Positions 44,050-57,080 are shown, counted from the stretch's first letter. The stretch: 64,000 bases of DNA from Immersiella caudata (GCA_030512335.1 JAULSU010000001.1:7192001-7256000), one strand, 5' to 3'. Numbers and translations are program-made. Notes: generated from the letters alone by a model not told the origin.

Positions 44050-44891
44050 ATGTTTTTCCAACACCGGCTCCTTCGCGGCGCACCGCGGTTCGCTGCCCAG
44101 CTCCGCTCGCCCGTTATCCGCTCGGTGATGCAGCGCCGTCTCGCGAGCTCGACTCCCCAGGCCGGCGAGAATGCCTTCGTCCGCGAGCGCCAGGCTGTCA
44201 AGGAGCACGCCGGCGCTACCACTGGTGAGTCTCCCCAATACAACGCGCTGCACGAACTTGCAGAAGCTAATCTAGACATCTTCACAGAGCTCTGGCGCAA
44301 GATTTCCATCTAGTATGCCAACCCTTCCCCCATGCGTGGTTTTCCCCCGACGTGACCCGATGCCCTCCGACGCCATGGAGCAGCCTCCCTACACTGCCGA
44401 ATCGAATATGCGTGTCTACCGGAAGCGAACCGATGGGGATGCGGTAGCCTGGAAAGAAATCGCGGAAGGAGAAGTCCATGTAGCCGGACGAGCCGTATTG
44501 ATACTCTACCTGTTTCGCCCTAGAATACTGACCTCCCCTTCCTAGTGCCGTCATTCCGGCTCTCATCCTCGCGGGTGCCAACGCCTACAACCTCTGGACT
44601 GAGCATTGGGAGCACTGGAGCCACATGCCCCCTCTCGAGGAGCGTGTCGAGTACCCCTACCAGAACATCCGCACCCGCAACTACCAGTGGGGCGATGGTG
44701 ACAAGGTACGTTCCTCTCCTCCCGTCACTTGTGACATTCTGCTAACACGGTGAACAGACCCTCTTGTATGTATTTACTCACACTGCTCTACTGGCCCGGG
44801 AAAATAACTTTCCCTTCCACATTTGAGAGACTAACACCATTGCAGTTGGAACGACTCTGTCAACTACCACAACAAGGACAAGGCCACCTAA
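44050..44891 (+). CDS. COX13: Cytochrome c oxidase subunit VIa
   Basis: Five exons, 44050-44224, 44288-44312, 44546-44705, 44758-44765 and 44846-44891, give 137 residues. Exon 4 is an 8-nt microexon (ACCCTCTT) between good splice sites; without it the conserved C-terminal Trp-Asn block is out of frame. The N-terminus is a mitochondrial presequence (about 35 residues, basic). Then come the family blocks LWRKISIYAVIPALI (membrane helix), NLWTEHWEHWSHMPPLEER, EYPYQNIRTRNYQWGDGDKTLFWN. Subunit VIa sits in the inner membrane at the dimer interface of complex IV and tunes its activity. Intron 2 (233 nt) is the longest. Confidence 0.96.
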
Positions 44892-45381
44892 GATCGACGC
44901 TCAAGCGAGCCGTGAAGCGAAGGCAATGGCGATTGGGATGGGGATGTTGTATACAGGAACGGATGGGGTTGCATGGGAGGAAATCGGACACCTTGTACAT
45001 GTTTCCTAGAGTTAGAACTATGAAGGCCAACCGTTGGCTTCTGCTCGCCGCCCCGGCCCATCCTATACCCATTTATCTCATCTTGCACACTTTTCTGTAG
45101 TTCAGCTACAGGGATGGAGCGCGGGAAAGGAGTACACAATGCGCGGCCAGGGATGGCCCAGGGCTCGGTCAATGATTCCGAGGCTGAGACCGTGTAAGGT
45201 CATATTTTGGGGATATTTTATTCATCACCTTGGGTCAACCCTCGACACTTAAATATGTTTCCCCCGCATTGAAGTCAGACCACAAATCCCAACACCGCTC
45301 CATGCCGAGCTCAGCGCCTGATAAATGCTTTCCGATTGAATCATCAGACAACTGCTCTTTGTTCCCATATCCACGACCACG
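44892..45381. other. Convergent 3' regions of COX13 and APC5
   Basis: About 490 bp with no supported gene or repeat. Confidence 0.5.
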
Positions 45382-47845
45382 TCATCCATGTCTAGCCATG
45401 TTCTCCTTTTTCAGCGCAAGATATCTAGCTGCGTAATCTTCGGACCGCGCAAAGTCACGCATCGCCCGCATCAGTGTAGCCTTCTTGGCCATCATCTCAC
45501 ACTGTTTTTCCACATCTTCCACCATCGAGAAATACTTGAACGCTGAATCCAGGGCTTCGTGTGCCTTCGTCATGAACTCAGTTCGTTTGTGTGCCCGTGT
45601 TACTCCACGGGCTTCTACCGAGCCCGCTTGACCCGTCCGGGCGTCAGCAAGGAGGGTGTACAGCGTTGCGACGACATATGCGCTGTCAGTTTCAAGACAG
45701 CGTGGTAGGACTGCAATGAGGAGCTTTGAAGCAGCGGCAAACTCGCCCAGAACGTTAAGGATGTTGGACAAGGCGCCGATAGCTTGCCACAGCAAGGGCA
45801 TGAGGCGCGCACGCCAGGCCATACTCGCAGCCCGCATTGAGATGGTGAAGCCCTTTTCGGGGCGGCCGACGCAGTCGAAGAGGTGGGCCTTGTACAGCAG
45901 GAGGCGTATGCGAAGTGCGATATCGCGGTCGTCTTCCCGCAGCTCGTTAATAAGGCGGTCGATCTTGGTAAAGGCAGTTTCGAAGTCTCCGCGGCGGATA
46001 AGGGCCTCAATATGCATTGAGTCGATGATAAAGACCATATCTGGCTCAAGGGTCTCTGTTCCGGTTTGGAGAAGCTGTGAGAGGAGATGGTCGGCTGCGT
46101 CAAGGTTGTTGTGGTGTAGGTCGCGGCGGAGTTTGAGGAGTCCCCGGTACAGGTGCCAATACTGGCTTGGTTTCGACGAGCGCAGAGAGTTTTTCTCCAC
46201 TTCTTCTAGCTTCCCAAACGCTTCCTCATATTTCCCCCTTCCAGCAAGCAGACCAGCCAGACGGCACGTGGCTTTCAGTTCATCATCAAAGACGGAGTTC
46301 TTCGCATGGCAGCGCAAGAAAACCTCACACGTCGTCCCTGACATGTAAGCCAGGCCAAGCCTATCCCACAAAGTGGTTACCACAGACAGCTGGCTGCCTA
46401 TCATCGTCTTCATGTTCCGCTCCACGATGATCTGCGAGCTCCGTATCATGTTCTCCAGAGCGGTCGACACGCTTTCGCCGCTTGACATGCCAAGCTTAGC
46501 CTCTCCAAGCAACGCAGAGCTCCAAAGGACCCACATCCCTGTCTCCTTTGCCTTGACGCGAAGGAACGCCAGGGTTTCTTTTCCGCTTGCTAGCATACTC
46601 TGGCTCTCCAGCTCTCGGACGAGCTTGGGATGGGTTCGGCCAAAGTGAAAGAGCCAATTCAGAGCAAAGTTGAGACACGTTACATCCCGGTTTTCCCGGG
46701 CCGTGGAGACGGTCTCGAGCATGGTGGCAACGGCTTCTTTGTGGCAACCAAAGTCGGATTGAACAATGGCCAAGTTCATGAGCGCGTATTGATAGAAGGC
46801 CCTATCTCGGTTTTGCATAGTGTAATCGAAGTACCGATGGAGGTCGTCGAATGTTGTTGGATAGTCGCCAGCCTTCCATGTGTCCGAAAAGCTGCGAGAG
46901 TCAGCACACGCTCACGCGTTGCCTCGAGGAGCTGAGGGGCCTACTTGAGATAACGAGATAGGCTTGGGATAGCGTGGCTCTGCTTCAACAAGTCCTTGAA
47001 TTTCTCCCTGAGCTCGAGCGGTACTCGGTTCCCATGTTCTACACCAGTCAGGACGGCTGCATTGAGCAACTCCAAAAAGGAGACTCACGATGTATCATGT
47101 CGACCTGGACCTCTATCAAACTCTCGACATCTTCCGTACTGACAGGGGTAGTGTCGTCGTGGCCGGTCCCAAGAAGCATGTTTCCATAGGCTACAACCGC
47201 GAGCTCGTCCGTATTATCTCCCCACTCGTGCTCGCCAGTCATGAGCACTGAGTCGAAGCTAAGACGGCCATAATGCGGATTCCGCCGCCTCCAGTGATCC
47301 GCAGTCGGCTGTCGGTACTTGACAAACGCTTTCCAGAGGTCAGCAACATTGTTAAACTGGAGCCTCAAGAACTCTAGGTGAGCCCTTCTCAGAAAGGCGC
47401 CAAATGGTGAAGTGCGGGACAGCTGGATCCCATGGTGAGGCTCGTCGCCGCGCTCGGCTAGGCGCCGAAGCTCCTCCTTCGTCCTGGCAAGGTAGTCCGG
47501 CAGGTGGTCGAAAAACTCCTGCAGTGCATGCAGCGAGTCGATTCCCCATAATTTCTCCAAAAACCTATCCCACAAGCGGCGGCCCGGTAGACGATCGGCT
47601 GCGGCGAAGGGCCCGAGGACTCGCTCAAAGTCGCGGATGAACAGGATCACGCCAATGCTGCTCTCCACCTTGGCCCACCCTCCTGTCGCGTCTGTTGGCG
47701 ATGCACCGGACAAGCTGCAGTTGAGAAGTTGAGAGGAGATGAAATTGATGACGGGAACAATAGCGTCGTTGGGGACGGCTTCCTCAACGTAGAGCTCGAC
47801 GAGGGCTAAGAGGCCGATCTTGGCGGGGGTGAGGTGGCGAGACAT
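45382..47845 (-). CDS. APC5: Anaphase-promoting complex subunit 5
   Basis: Exons 47845-47089, 47038-46945 and 46891-45382 give 786 residues and close in frame. The start MSRHLTPAKIGLLALVELY is the conserved beginning of fungal Apc5; an in-frame Met eight codons earlier (47869) is less likely. The N-terminal third is a helical domain (FEEFFDHL-type segments, SPFGAFLRRAHLEFLRLQFN), followed by the block DDLHRYFDYTMQNRDRAFYQYALMNLA and a long array of TPR-like helical pairs to the end. Apc5 is a scaffold subunit of the APC/C ubiquitin ligase that triggers anaphase. No enzymatic motif is expected or seen. Confidence 0.9.
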
Positions 47846-49576
47846 GGTCGCATCTGGCAAACAAACCAATCCTCCAAAACTGAGTGCTTCAGGTATGGGA
47901 GTCGAAAGTCATATGCCGTTCCTTAGTCCTTGAGGAAACCGAAGGGAGTGCGTGGGTGAGTGCAAGCCCAGGTTCATCGCGCCTGCCTTCTGAAATGCAA
48001 ATGAGCATGAGAAGGAGCGGCCCAGAACAGCGATCAACAGTTACCTTCACCGTCGTCTCATGATGGAAACAAAAGAACGTCTCAGGGATAGTGGCACGAG
48101 GTTGTGACGGTTGCAGCAAACGCTGGGTAAAAAGTCGCGACAGGCGCGTCTGTTGGTGTGCCAAGGTGTGGAGTAAAGCCATCCGCTCACCGAGACTCAC
48201 CGAAGCACACCGAACCGCCAACTTCACGACACCAGGCGACAGCTTTCCAGTCAACAATAACTCATGACGCACCCCAAAAATGCAACAGGAAAAGTTTGCT
48301 ATGGAGCGAGGCGGGTATTTGCAGTAGGCAAGTGTCTCTGCGAGCTGTGGTGGACGAGTTTGCGCGACGAGGCTTGCCCGCTGATCCTGCTTGGAGGAAG
48401 GTGGTATCGCAATCCAGGACGGGGAACTTGTCTTGCCTTTGCTCTTCTTCGGGAGGGGGCTTTGGCGGCGTCAACAGCTACACCTCAAGCAGCAGGCAGT
48501 TAAATCTCCCGAGGTTAATACTACGATGGCTAAACACTATGCTCACCAGAATCCCAGAGAAACAAAAGAAACTGTCAGTTCCATCCGCACAAGCCAATCT
48601 TTTCAATCAACACCACTCCACCAGCCAGTCAGCCGGTCCTCGATCACCATTCAATAAGACCACAGGTGCACCCAGAACGAATAATACGCAGATCCACGGA
48701 GCGGCGCTCTCCAGCAAGGTAGTAGCCTCCAGCAAATAGGACACGGGTGGGTCTGCTAAGAGGTGCCGTACCGGTATTTCCAACTGGTCGGCAGGTTGCG
48801 AACAGCCAGGGGTGGCCGGTTCAGAGAGCATGCACAGTATAATCAGGGGTTATGCGGATAGTTTGGGGAGGGAAATGTAAGAGGAAAGCTGCAAGTTTAT
48901 ATACAGTGTGGACAAACACCTCACGCTAAGGACGAGAGCCGTCAACCGGCTGACCGAGAATGCGAAAAGTGCCACGACGAGCACCTAGATTCGTTGACGA
49001 ACTCATAGGCAAGCGACGGAGCTGTCAGCCCGGTTGATGACATCTTCTGCCCCTCGGGTTTCATGTGGGCCGCAAGAGTAGAGTGAGGTGCGCAACTTAC
49101 TGATGCTCTCTCCGCGTACCCTCCGTGGGCGATTCCGAGTTCGCGAGAAAGGCTCTTCGCAGCCGGCCCGTTCTTAGCTTGTATTGCGGACAGTGGCCTT
49201 TGCGAGGGAGGACGATGGTAACTTCAGATTGCAGTGTTCTAAACGTTCTGTCTAAGAGCTCACGGAAAAAATGCCGTCATATTCCAATGATTTCAGCCCC
49301 ACCAGGGGCCGTCGGGGTATAATCCTTGTCTGCTCGCGGTATTCTACATCGGAGCCAAGACGCAGCCTCAGCTCCTCCGCATAACCGACGCCCTCCAATG
49401 GGCGGGCGATAGAACTAAAAGGAAACAACAAGAGAGGTATCGAGAATGCGCGTTTACAATAAAAGAGTGTCCACCGGAGGATCCAGACTCCGGTCCTTTC
49501 CATGCCCATAAACTGCTAGTAGTGCCTCCATTCCCCGTGAGATGCATAAACAAAGAAGACCATATACGCCATGACC
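47846..49576. other. Intergenic, 1.7 kb without supported gene
   Basis: Contains the APC5 promoter and, toward the right, the 3' side of the PA-RING gene. Minus frame 47889-48272 (127 codons) and plus frame 48158-48739 (193 codons) are open, but neither has recognisable motifs and they overlap. Confidence 0.4.
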
Positions 49577-52168
49577 TCACCGGTTGTGATGATCGGGCTC
49601 CCTACCGGGAGAAAGATTATGGCCAAGCGTCGACGCCAAAAGGTTGAACCACTCGGAGTGATTTGAATGCCCTCTTCTTGGTGTCGGTGCAAAAATACCC
49701 CCTCGCTCAACATCCTGGCCTTCCTCTCCCGATGAACGGTTAGCACCTGACCCCGAGGCCTCAGGGTCATCGTCGCTGTCGTCATAGTACGGCTCGTAGC
49801 GGGGGCTGGATGGCGACCCACGGGCCAAAGACCGAACGACATCGCCCTTACATATGGGGCAAGTTCGCCGTCTCGTCGTAAGCCACGGCGTGCTGCCATT
49901 GTGATTAACACCTAAAGACAAACCTGGTGAAGGGATTTAGACTTACATGCACTCGACGTGGAATTCGTGACCGCAAGGGAGACTCATCACCCTGCTGACG
50001 CCGTCCACATACTCTTCCAGGCAGACAACACATTCCACTTGCCTTCCCATGTACTTCTTCCACTCACTTGAAACATGGGGAGATGTCTTTTCATGTGGGT
50101 TTGGTTTAGGGGTCTGAAGCGCATTGTCGACTCTCAAAAGGTCGCTAGACTCGGGCACACCAGTCGTAGTGCGTGACCTTGGTCGTGACCGCGAGGATCC
50201 TTGTAGGAGAGGTGTTGTTGGCGAAGAGCTCGTCGGGGAAGGGTTCCTCGGCGTCTGGCTCGGAGGTGTAGGTGCCACGGTGTGGTACGTCCGTACTGGC
50301 AACCTCTCAACAACAGATTTGGGCGCTCTCCACCTCCGCCTGCGGATCTTAGCTCGCAGGATGAGGAGGGCATATACCACGGTGAGCGTAATCAGGGGGC
50401 TGACAACCAGCACCAGAAGCGTGTCGAAAAATGGGCTGGCACCACTGGTTGGTGTGATAGTAACCCAGAGGCCTTCTCGATCACCACCATCACCATCGGC
50501 TGGGGGGTGAATAGGAATCGGCGCAGCCGATGGTGCTGGAGAGTCATTCAAAGGGAAGTCTGCTCCATCATCATCACCAAAGATCTTGGACATCAGACCA
50601 CCCTGCGACCCGGAAGATCCGTCGGATTTAGTGTCCGATGGAATCTCGGAAGTGTATTCGCCACTTCCAGGCGTGATGCTTCCACCCTTGGGTCCGTTTG
50701 CGTCCGCTGCACTGCTACTGCCGGATTTGCCGGCCTGCTTGAACGACGCACCGCTGCTCGCACTTTGGGCGTTACTCTTGGACGGTGATGATGCATCAGT
50801 TGCGGGCAAAGAATCGACCAGGTCTGGATCGCGCCAGTCTTGGACACCAATTCGAAACCCATCGGCTGGTGTGTTGGAGCTGGCTGCAGAGCTGTCGCCG
50901 CCATTCTTGGTGGCTTTGTCCAAACTGTTCTTAATAGCCTTGTCCTTCTCGTCGCTCCACTCGTCGACAATGACCCAGTCGAGGCGCCCGCTGCTTGGGG
51001 GTCGGCTCCGATCAGACCCGGCACTGCTGTCCGACCCCCACCGCAAAAGCCGTGAAATCCAACTTCGCCGCACAGGAGCCGACCTGTCTGCAGCAAATGT
51101 GGCGTCCTCTTGGGAAGTTGGTATTTTGACTGGCTTCGACTTTTGTGTGACTTTCGGGACAGACGGCGGCAACGAACCAGTATCTTTGATCTTTTTACCC
51201 TTCCGACCCTTCCCAGACTGCTGCACCTTCAGCACCGGGTTTCCATTTTCATCAAGAATATCCTCAATAAAACTCCCTGGCTGCATGAGTGATGAGAGAA
51301 GATGCGCCGTAGTCCGTGACGTAAACACCGAAGGTATTGTGACATTATCAACATTGCCCCGTGCGAACATCTGAATCAACGGGCCCCCCTTTTGGTTGTC
51401 CCCAACGATAAGAGCGATGGCTCCACGACGTTGAGCCCACTTCACTTTTTCCAGGAAACCACAGCCACCGCGGCTCAGGAGAACGATCTTGCCAGTTATT
51501 TCAGCCGTTTCTTGAATTGACTGGATATCGGCATGGCTAGACCCCAAGTTTGTCGTGGGCTCGTTCGCTGCGTTATTGGTTTGATGCAAGCCTTGATGAA
51601 GATAATCATCGGTCCCGTCGTCAACGGACCCGGCTCCCTTCCCCGGCTCTCGCTTGGACGTCGCTTTCCGGTCCACAGGGTGGCTCCGTCCCAGACCCGC
51701 CCGCTTCGGGTTCTTCGACTTGACGGCGGCGACCGATGACTTTTCGCTGGCAGATCCTTGCTCCGTCACCTTCATGACCAGCTCCGACCTTCCACCTTCC
51801 CATCCGGCAACATCGCTGCAACCTAGCTCGCCTTCACCCTCGCCCTCTTGGAGGCTATCGTCTGTAAATCCGCTCCCGATCCACAACTGCCCACTCAACC
51901 CATCCGAGGGCAGTGGGGGCCCAAATGCGGCGGGTCGCGCCGCGAAGAATGTGCTGTTGTCGTCGGTGAGGCTGATGGCGGCGCTCGGGGGAAATATGGA
52001 GAAGGGCGCGGTGAAGGAAAAGAAGGTTCGGAATGACGACTTCTGGCTGGTGGCCAAAGATGGGACTGCGGGGCCCGTACCATAGAGAGTGGTGCTGATG
52101 AATCGGCAGAAGAGGAAGAGCGAGGCGGCGAAGAAGAGTACGAGTATAGCAATCCGAGGGGTGCGCAT
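49577..52168 (-). CDS. PA-domain and RING-H2 transmembrane ubiquitin ligase
   Basis: Exons 52168-49947 and 49892-49577 give 845 residues. The intron falls inside the RING finger and the joined sequence restores it: CVVCLEEYVDG, MSLPCGHEFHVECI, then TPWLTTRRRTCPICK, a complete C3H2C3 set. The N-terminus is a signal peptide or anchor (IAILVLFFAASLFLF). A protease-associated domain lies about 200-300 (GKIVLLSRGGCGFLEKV, RRGAIALIVGDN). A Ser/Asp-rich lumenal region is followed by one membrane helix (LITLTVVYALLIL, near 590) and the cytosolic RING. This is the PA-TM-RING arrangement of endomembrane E3 ligases such as RNF13 and fungal relatives that mark membrane proteins for sorting or degradation. 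The insert between PA and membrane helix is long and disordered. Confidence 0.92.
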
Positions 52169-53608
52169 CGTGGGCGGGCTTCGCGACTGCGGTGCAGCCT
52201 TGTTATGTGATGGTCGCGCGGATCAAGCGGGCGTTGTCTTGTGGAACGAGCAGCTGCTGCTCGAGCTGTCAGTACCGTCGAGTCGTCTCATCCATGCAGT
52301 CGCGGGAAGTCACTGGAAGAAAAAGAAGCCCGACCACACAGCAGACGAGGCAATGTGCCTTTGCAGGGGGAAACGGATCAGGTAATATGGAGGAACGAGT
52401 GTCAGGGGCAACGGCGTAATGACGAGATGCGAGGAATTGTATCTGCACGGGAGGAACGAAGGGGCGCGCGATAACAGTGGTCAGGCGATTAGGTCGAGCG
52501 GCGTCTTCCACACGGACCAAGCAACGCTAAAGAACCGCTCTAACAAGTTGCCCAGAAGATGCTTTCCAAATCCGTTAGATATGCACCCACGCCGGACACC
52601 TGGCATGCGACCCAGTGCTAAGACACGCGACGAATCCTCCTGATAACAGCTCAGAATTTGTACTGTTGAGGGCTAGTGGATGGTACCCCCCACCTGGTCC
52701 AAGAAATCAGTTGGCATTTTTGTACAGTGGCGACCCCCCTAACGATCCCCTATAACCCCCCCGAAGTGAGGTGCTAGTGCCGTGAAGCTTGGACAGAGTA
52801 TGCCATCTGATTTCTTGGACCACGTGCTGACCTGAGCTCTCGCGGACAGGACCCCAATGATCGTGCATTCAAGTCATCGACAGCGTCTTGGCATCCAACG
52901 GGAGTGTTGATTAAATGCAGCTGGCCGGGAAGAGGCGGGGTTAACGCTGGCAGTGAAAGCACGCTAGGTGTCAAAGGCCTGGCCATTTATTCCAGACTGA
53001 TTCTAGGCAATCAGCCTCGTTTCATATGAGGCAAGTCTGCAAAGGCGATGTGAGCTGGGTCTGACCCCTTTTCCATGACGCCCAGGGACCTGGTGTGGAG
53101 GACCAAAACTAGGTATCCATTCTAGCATTTCTGTCCGCCGGTTAGATCCTACCTGTGGCCCGTCGCCCGTTGAGGTGTCTCGCTCGAGCGGAAAGGCGTT
53201 GATGCATTTGGCGTATTGTTGCCCAAACCCCTAAAAGAATTGCCCCGCCTTCAGCCCCATCGTGTCGAACCAGCAAGTCGGATCTGAAAGCTGCGCATGT
53301 GTCATACATTTTGCAGAAAGAAGCTCAAACCTCAAGACGATTGCCTCGAGTGATCGCCATATAATGGCTTTATCCATATAGCCAGGTCGCAGTGTAATTG
53401 TAAATGGATATCGTCGAGTTATGACAGGCACCTTGATATTCAGGCCGGTGGGGGCCGTGCGTGTGAGTCGCGAGCTGGGACAGAGCTTTGGGTTGACTCA
53501 TGCTTGCAACCCCTCGCTCGGCCGCAGAGAATTCCTGCAGGCAAAACGGGCCCCTCCACATAAGTCACACTCGCCCTCCCGCCCATTGACCCCTCCACCA
53601 AGCCCTGG
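52169..53608. other. Intergenic, 1.4 kb; contains a MITE-like inverted repeat
   Basis: Promoters of the divergent PA-RING and VAS1 genes. Apart from the inverted repeat at 52691-52826 I see no gene. The plus frame running from 53421 into VAS1 has no splice support before 53609. Confidence 0.45.
52691..52826. repeat. 26-bp inverted repeat around 84 bp (MITE-like relic)
   Basis: Bases 52691-52716 and the reverse complement of 52801-52826 agree at 24 of 26 positions, with a perfect 16-bp core TGGTCCAAGAAATCAG. The spacer contains a run like GACCCCCCTAACGATCCCC and CCCCCCCG, which recalls terminal repeats of pogo/Fot-type elements. No flanking duplication is obvious. Confidence 0.6.
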
Positions 53609-56600
53609 ATGCCGATTTCGTTGTGGCGACTGGTTGGCACGAGAAAGGATTCGCTTTTTAGAGTTTCCTCGACGGTTGTCTTCCCATCGCCTCGACACTA
53701 CACCTTCCGAACCACTGCCGCAAGAATGGCCGACACCAACCCTCCCGCAGCTGCGCCGGATGCGCCTGCGCCCAAGAAGAATGGTGAGCCCCTCACCCCA
53801 CATCACTGAGCCGGTTGATGGTGCTGACCAGGCCCGGCGCACTGTAGACAAAAAGGAGAAGGCCAAGGCCGACAAGGCCGCGAAGTTCGCCGCAAAGCAA
53901 AAGGCCTTGAAGGAGCAGCAGCAGGCGCCCGCCGTCCAAGCAGCTCCCAAGGTGAAGGCGCCCGCCGCGCCCGCTCTCCCTCGCTACCAGGACGAGACCC
54001 TCGCTGGCGAGAAGAAGATCATTCAGCCTTTTGACCACCCTTACTTTTCGGCATACAACCCCTCGGCTGTCGAGTCCGCTTGGTACTCGTGGTGGGAGAA
54101 GAGCGGGTTCTTCAAGCCCGAGACCCACGGTTCCCCCGAGATCGGCACGTATGTGATTCCTCTCCCGCCACCGAACGTCACGGGTGCACTCCACTGCGGC
54201 CACGGATTGGCAAATTCCCTGCAGGACACATTGATCAGATGGCACCGCATGAGGGGTTTCGTTACACTCTGGTTGCCCGGCTGTGACCATGCCGGCATCA
54301 GCACCCAGTCCGTGGTCGAGAAGATGCTGTGGAAGAAGGAGAAGAAGACCCGACTTGACTTGGGCCGTGAGTCTTTCACGAAGCTCGTCTGGGATTGGAA
54401 GAGCGAGTATCACCAGAAGATCAACAACGCCCAGAGGCTGATGGGTGGCTCGATGGACTGGAGCCGCGAGGCCTTCACAATGGATGAGAACCTGACCGCG
54501 GCTACCATGGAGACATTCTGCCGCCTCCACGATGAGGGCCTTATCTACCGTTCGGACCGCCTGGTGAACTGGTGCACCAAACTCAACACCGCCCTGAGCA
54601 ACTTGGAGGTCGAGAATAAGGAGATCACTGGTCGCACTCTGTTTGACGTCCCTGGGTACGACAAAAAGGTCGAGTTTGGCGTTTTGACTTACTTCAAGTA
54701 CCCCATTGAGGGAAGTGAGGAGTTCGTCGAGGTCGCCACGACACGTCCCGAGACGATGCTTGGCGACAGTGGTATTGCCGTCAACCCGGAAGACGAGCGG
54801 TATAAGCATCTTGTCGGCAAGTTCGCTCGTCATCCCTTCACGAACCGGCTGCTCCCCATTGTGGCCGACGCCTACGTCGACAAGGAGTTTGGTACCGGTG
54901 CCGTCAAGCTGACTCCGGCACACGATTTTAACGATTATCAGCTGGGTCAACGACACAATCTGGAGTTCATCAACATTCTGAATGATGATGGAACCCTCAA
55001 CGAGAACACCGCCCAGTTCCAGGGCCAGAAGCGTTTCGACGCGCGGTACACCGTTGTCGCCGAGCTGACCAAGCTTGGACTGTACACCAAGAAGGAGAGC
55101 AACCCCATGAAGATTCCACTGTGTGAGAAGTCGAAGGATGTCATTGAGCCCTACATGAAGCCACAATGGTGGGTTCAGATGCGCGAGATGGCGGATGAGG
55201 GCTTGAAGGCTGTCAACGACGGTAGAATCACAATCAACCCTGAAAGCGCCAGGAAGACCTACCAGCACTGGATGACGAACATCCAGGATTGGTGCATCTC
55301 CAGGCAGTTGTGGTGGGGTCACAGAATCCCAGCGTACCGTGTCATCTTCGACGAGGACAAGGGCGAGAACAAGGATTCGATTTGGGTCGTTGGTCGGACT
55401 CCAGAGGAAGCCCAGTCTAAGGCGGAAGCAAAGTCTGGAACCAAGGCCTTCCGCTTGGAGCAAGACCCTGATTGCCTTGACACCTGGTTCTCCTCCGGTC
55501 TTTGGCCCTTTGCTACGCTTGGGTGGCCCCGAGCTGATACCCCAGACTTCAAGCGCTTCTTCCCGACCTCGACACTCGAATCAGGCTGGGATATTCTCAC
55601 CTTCTGGATGGCTAGAATGATTGTGAGTCGAGCGACAAATTTCCATGTCCCATCTTGCAGATAGATTGTATACTCTGAGACCCTGTGCTAACATGGCCTG
55701 ACAGATGCTCAGCCTGAAGCTTACCGGTGAGGTTCCGTTCCGTGAGATCTATTGTCACAGTCTGGTTCGCGACTCAGAAGGCCGGAAGATGAGCAAGTCC
55801 TTGGGCAACGTCGTTGACCCCTTGGACATCATCAGCGGTATTGAGCTTGAGACTCTTCATGCCAAGCTTTTGGTTGGCAATCTCAAGGAGGACGAGATTG
55901 CCCGTGCCACGAAGTATCAAAAAACCGCTTTCCCCTCTGGAATTCCGGAGTGCGGTGCTGACGCCATGCGCTTCACCCTTCTATGTAAGTCCTTTTAGAC
56001 CCCCAGGTTACCGGAGCCGTTCGTCTGACTATGGGTCTAGCGTACACCACGGGTGGTGGCGACATCAACTTCGACATCAAGGTCATGGCGGCCTACCGCC
56101 GTTTCTGCAATAAGGTCTGGCAAGCCAGCAAATACGTGCTGTCTAAGCTGCCTGAAGGGTTTACGCCAGCTGCCAAATTGGATCTCGCATCTCTCTCCAT
56201 TCCCGAACGCTGGATTCTGCACCGCCTCAACCAGGCTGCACTCGGCGTTCACGAGGCGCTAGAGGCTCGCGAGTTCTCCAAGTCCACGAAGGTTGCCTAC
56301 CAGTTCTTTTATGATGAGCTTTGCGACGTCTTTATCGAGAACAGCAAGAGTCTTCTGAGCGACGGTACCCCTGAAGAGCAGAACAGTGTTCAGCAGACGC
56401 TCTACCATGTTTTGCACGCCTCTATGCGCCTGCTGCACCCATTCCTTCCCTTCATCACTGAGGAAATTTACCAGAGACTCCCGCGCAAGGAGGGCGATGC
56501 CGTCTCCGTCATGTTGGCGCCGTACCCAACCTTCGATTCTGCCCTGGACTTCGTGTCTGAGGCCGAGGACTACGAACTTGGACTGAAGTGCGCCGCTGGT

Positions 56601-57080
56601 GTTCGCGCCCTCGCGTCTGATTACAACATCCGGGCAGATGGCGTTGCCCTCATCAAGGTCACTACGGCTGCTAGCACGGTCAAGGTCAGCTCGCAGCTCG
56701 CAGACATCAAGACGCTGAGCGGTAAGGGCATTTCAGATGTCAAGGTCCTTGGATCAGACTCGGATGACTCCGCCGTGCCCAGTGGCTGTGCCGTCCATGT
56801 TGTGTCGTCCGACATTGTCGTTCTCCTTCAGGTTGCGGAGCAGATTAAAGACATCGCTGCCGAGATCAAGAAGCTTACCACCAAGCTCCAGAAGACTGAT
56901 GTTGCCATTGCAAAGCAGCAGGAGCTGCTCGGGAAAGAAGGGTTTGAGAAGGTCAGCGACGTTGTACAAACGACGGAAAAGAAGAAGCTACTGGATTTTG
57001 AGTCAGCCAAGGAAAACTACGAGAGGACGCTGGCCGAGTTCAGCAAGTTGAGCATCGGTGGTGGAGAGACCAAGGCATAA
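53609..57080 (+). CDS. VAS1: Valyl-tRNA synthetase, cytosolic and mitochondrial
   Basis: Exons 53609-53783, 53848-55622, 55705-55984 and 56041-57080 give 1089 residues. Two in-frame starts are present: 53609 adds a 39-residue basic presequence (MPISLWRLVGTRKDSLFR...) and 53726 begins MADTNPPAAA, giving 1050 residues. Class I motifs are intact: the HIGH-type PPNVTGALHCGH and KMSKS in GRKMSKSLGN; the editing domain shows ATTRPETMLGDSG and the tRNA part WCISRQLWWGH. The C-terminus is a coiled coil (VAEQIKDIAAEIKKL...). One gene serving both compartments through two starts is known for yeast VAS1. A long Lys/Ala-rich N-terminal extension (KADKAAKFAAKQKA) follows the first intron. Confidence 0.97.

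Noticed and set aside
53421..53608. A longer plus-strand frame running from 53421 into VAS1 exon 2.
   Set aside because: It reads through the first intron. The frame 53609-53783 with a GTGAGC donor gives the conserved cytosolic start and a presequence, so the 53421 frame is chance extension.
53793..55463. Minus-strand frame of 556 codons opposite VAS1.
   Set aside because: It is a shadow of a GC-biased coding region on the other strand; no domain is readable and VAS1 is certain.
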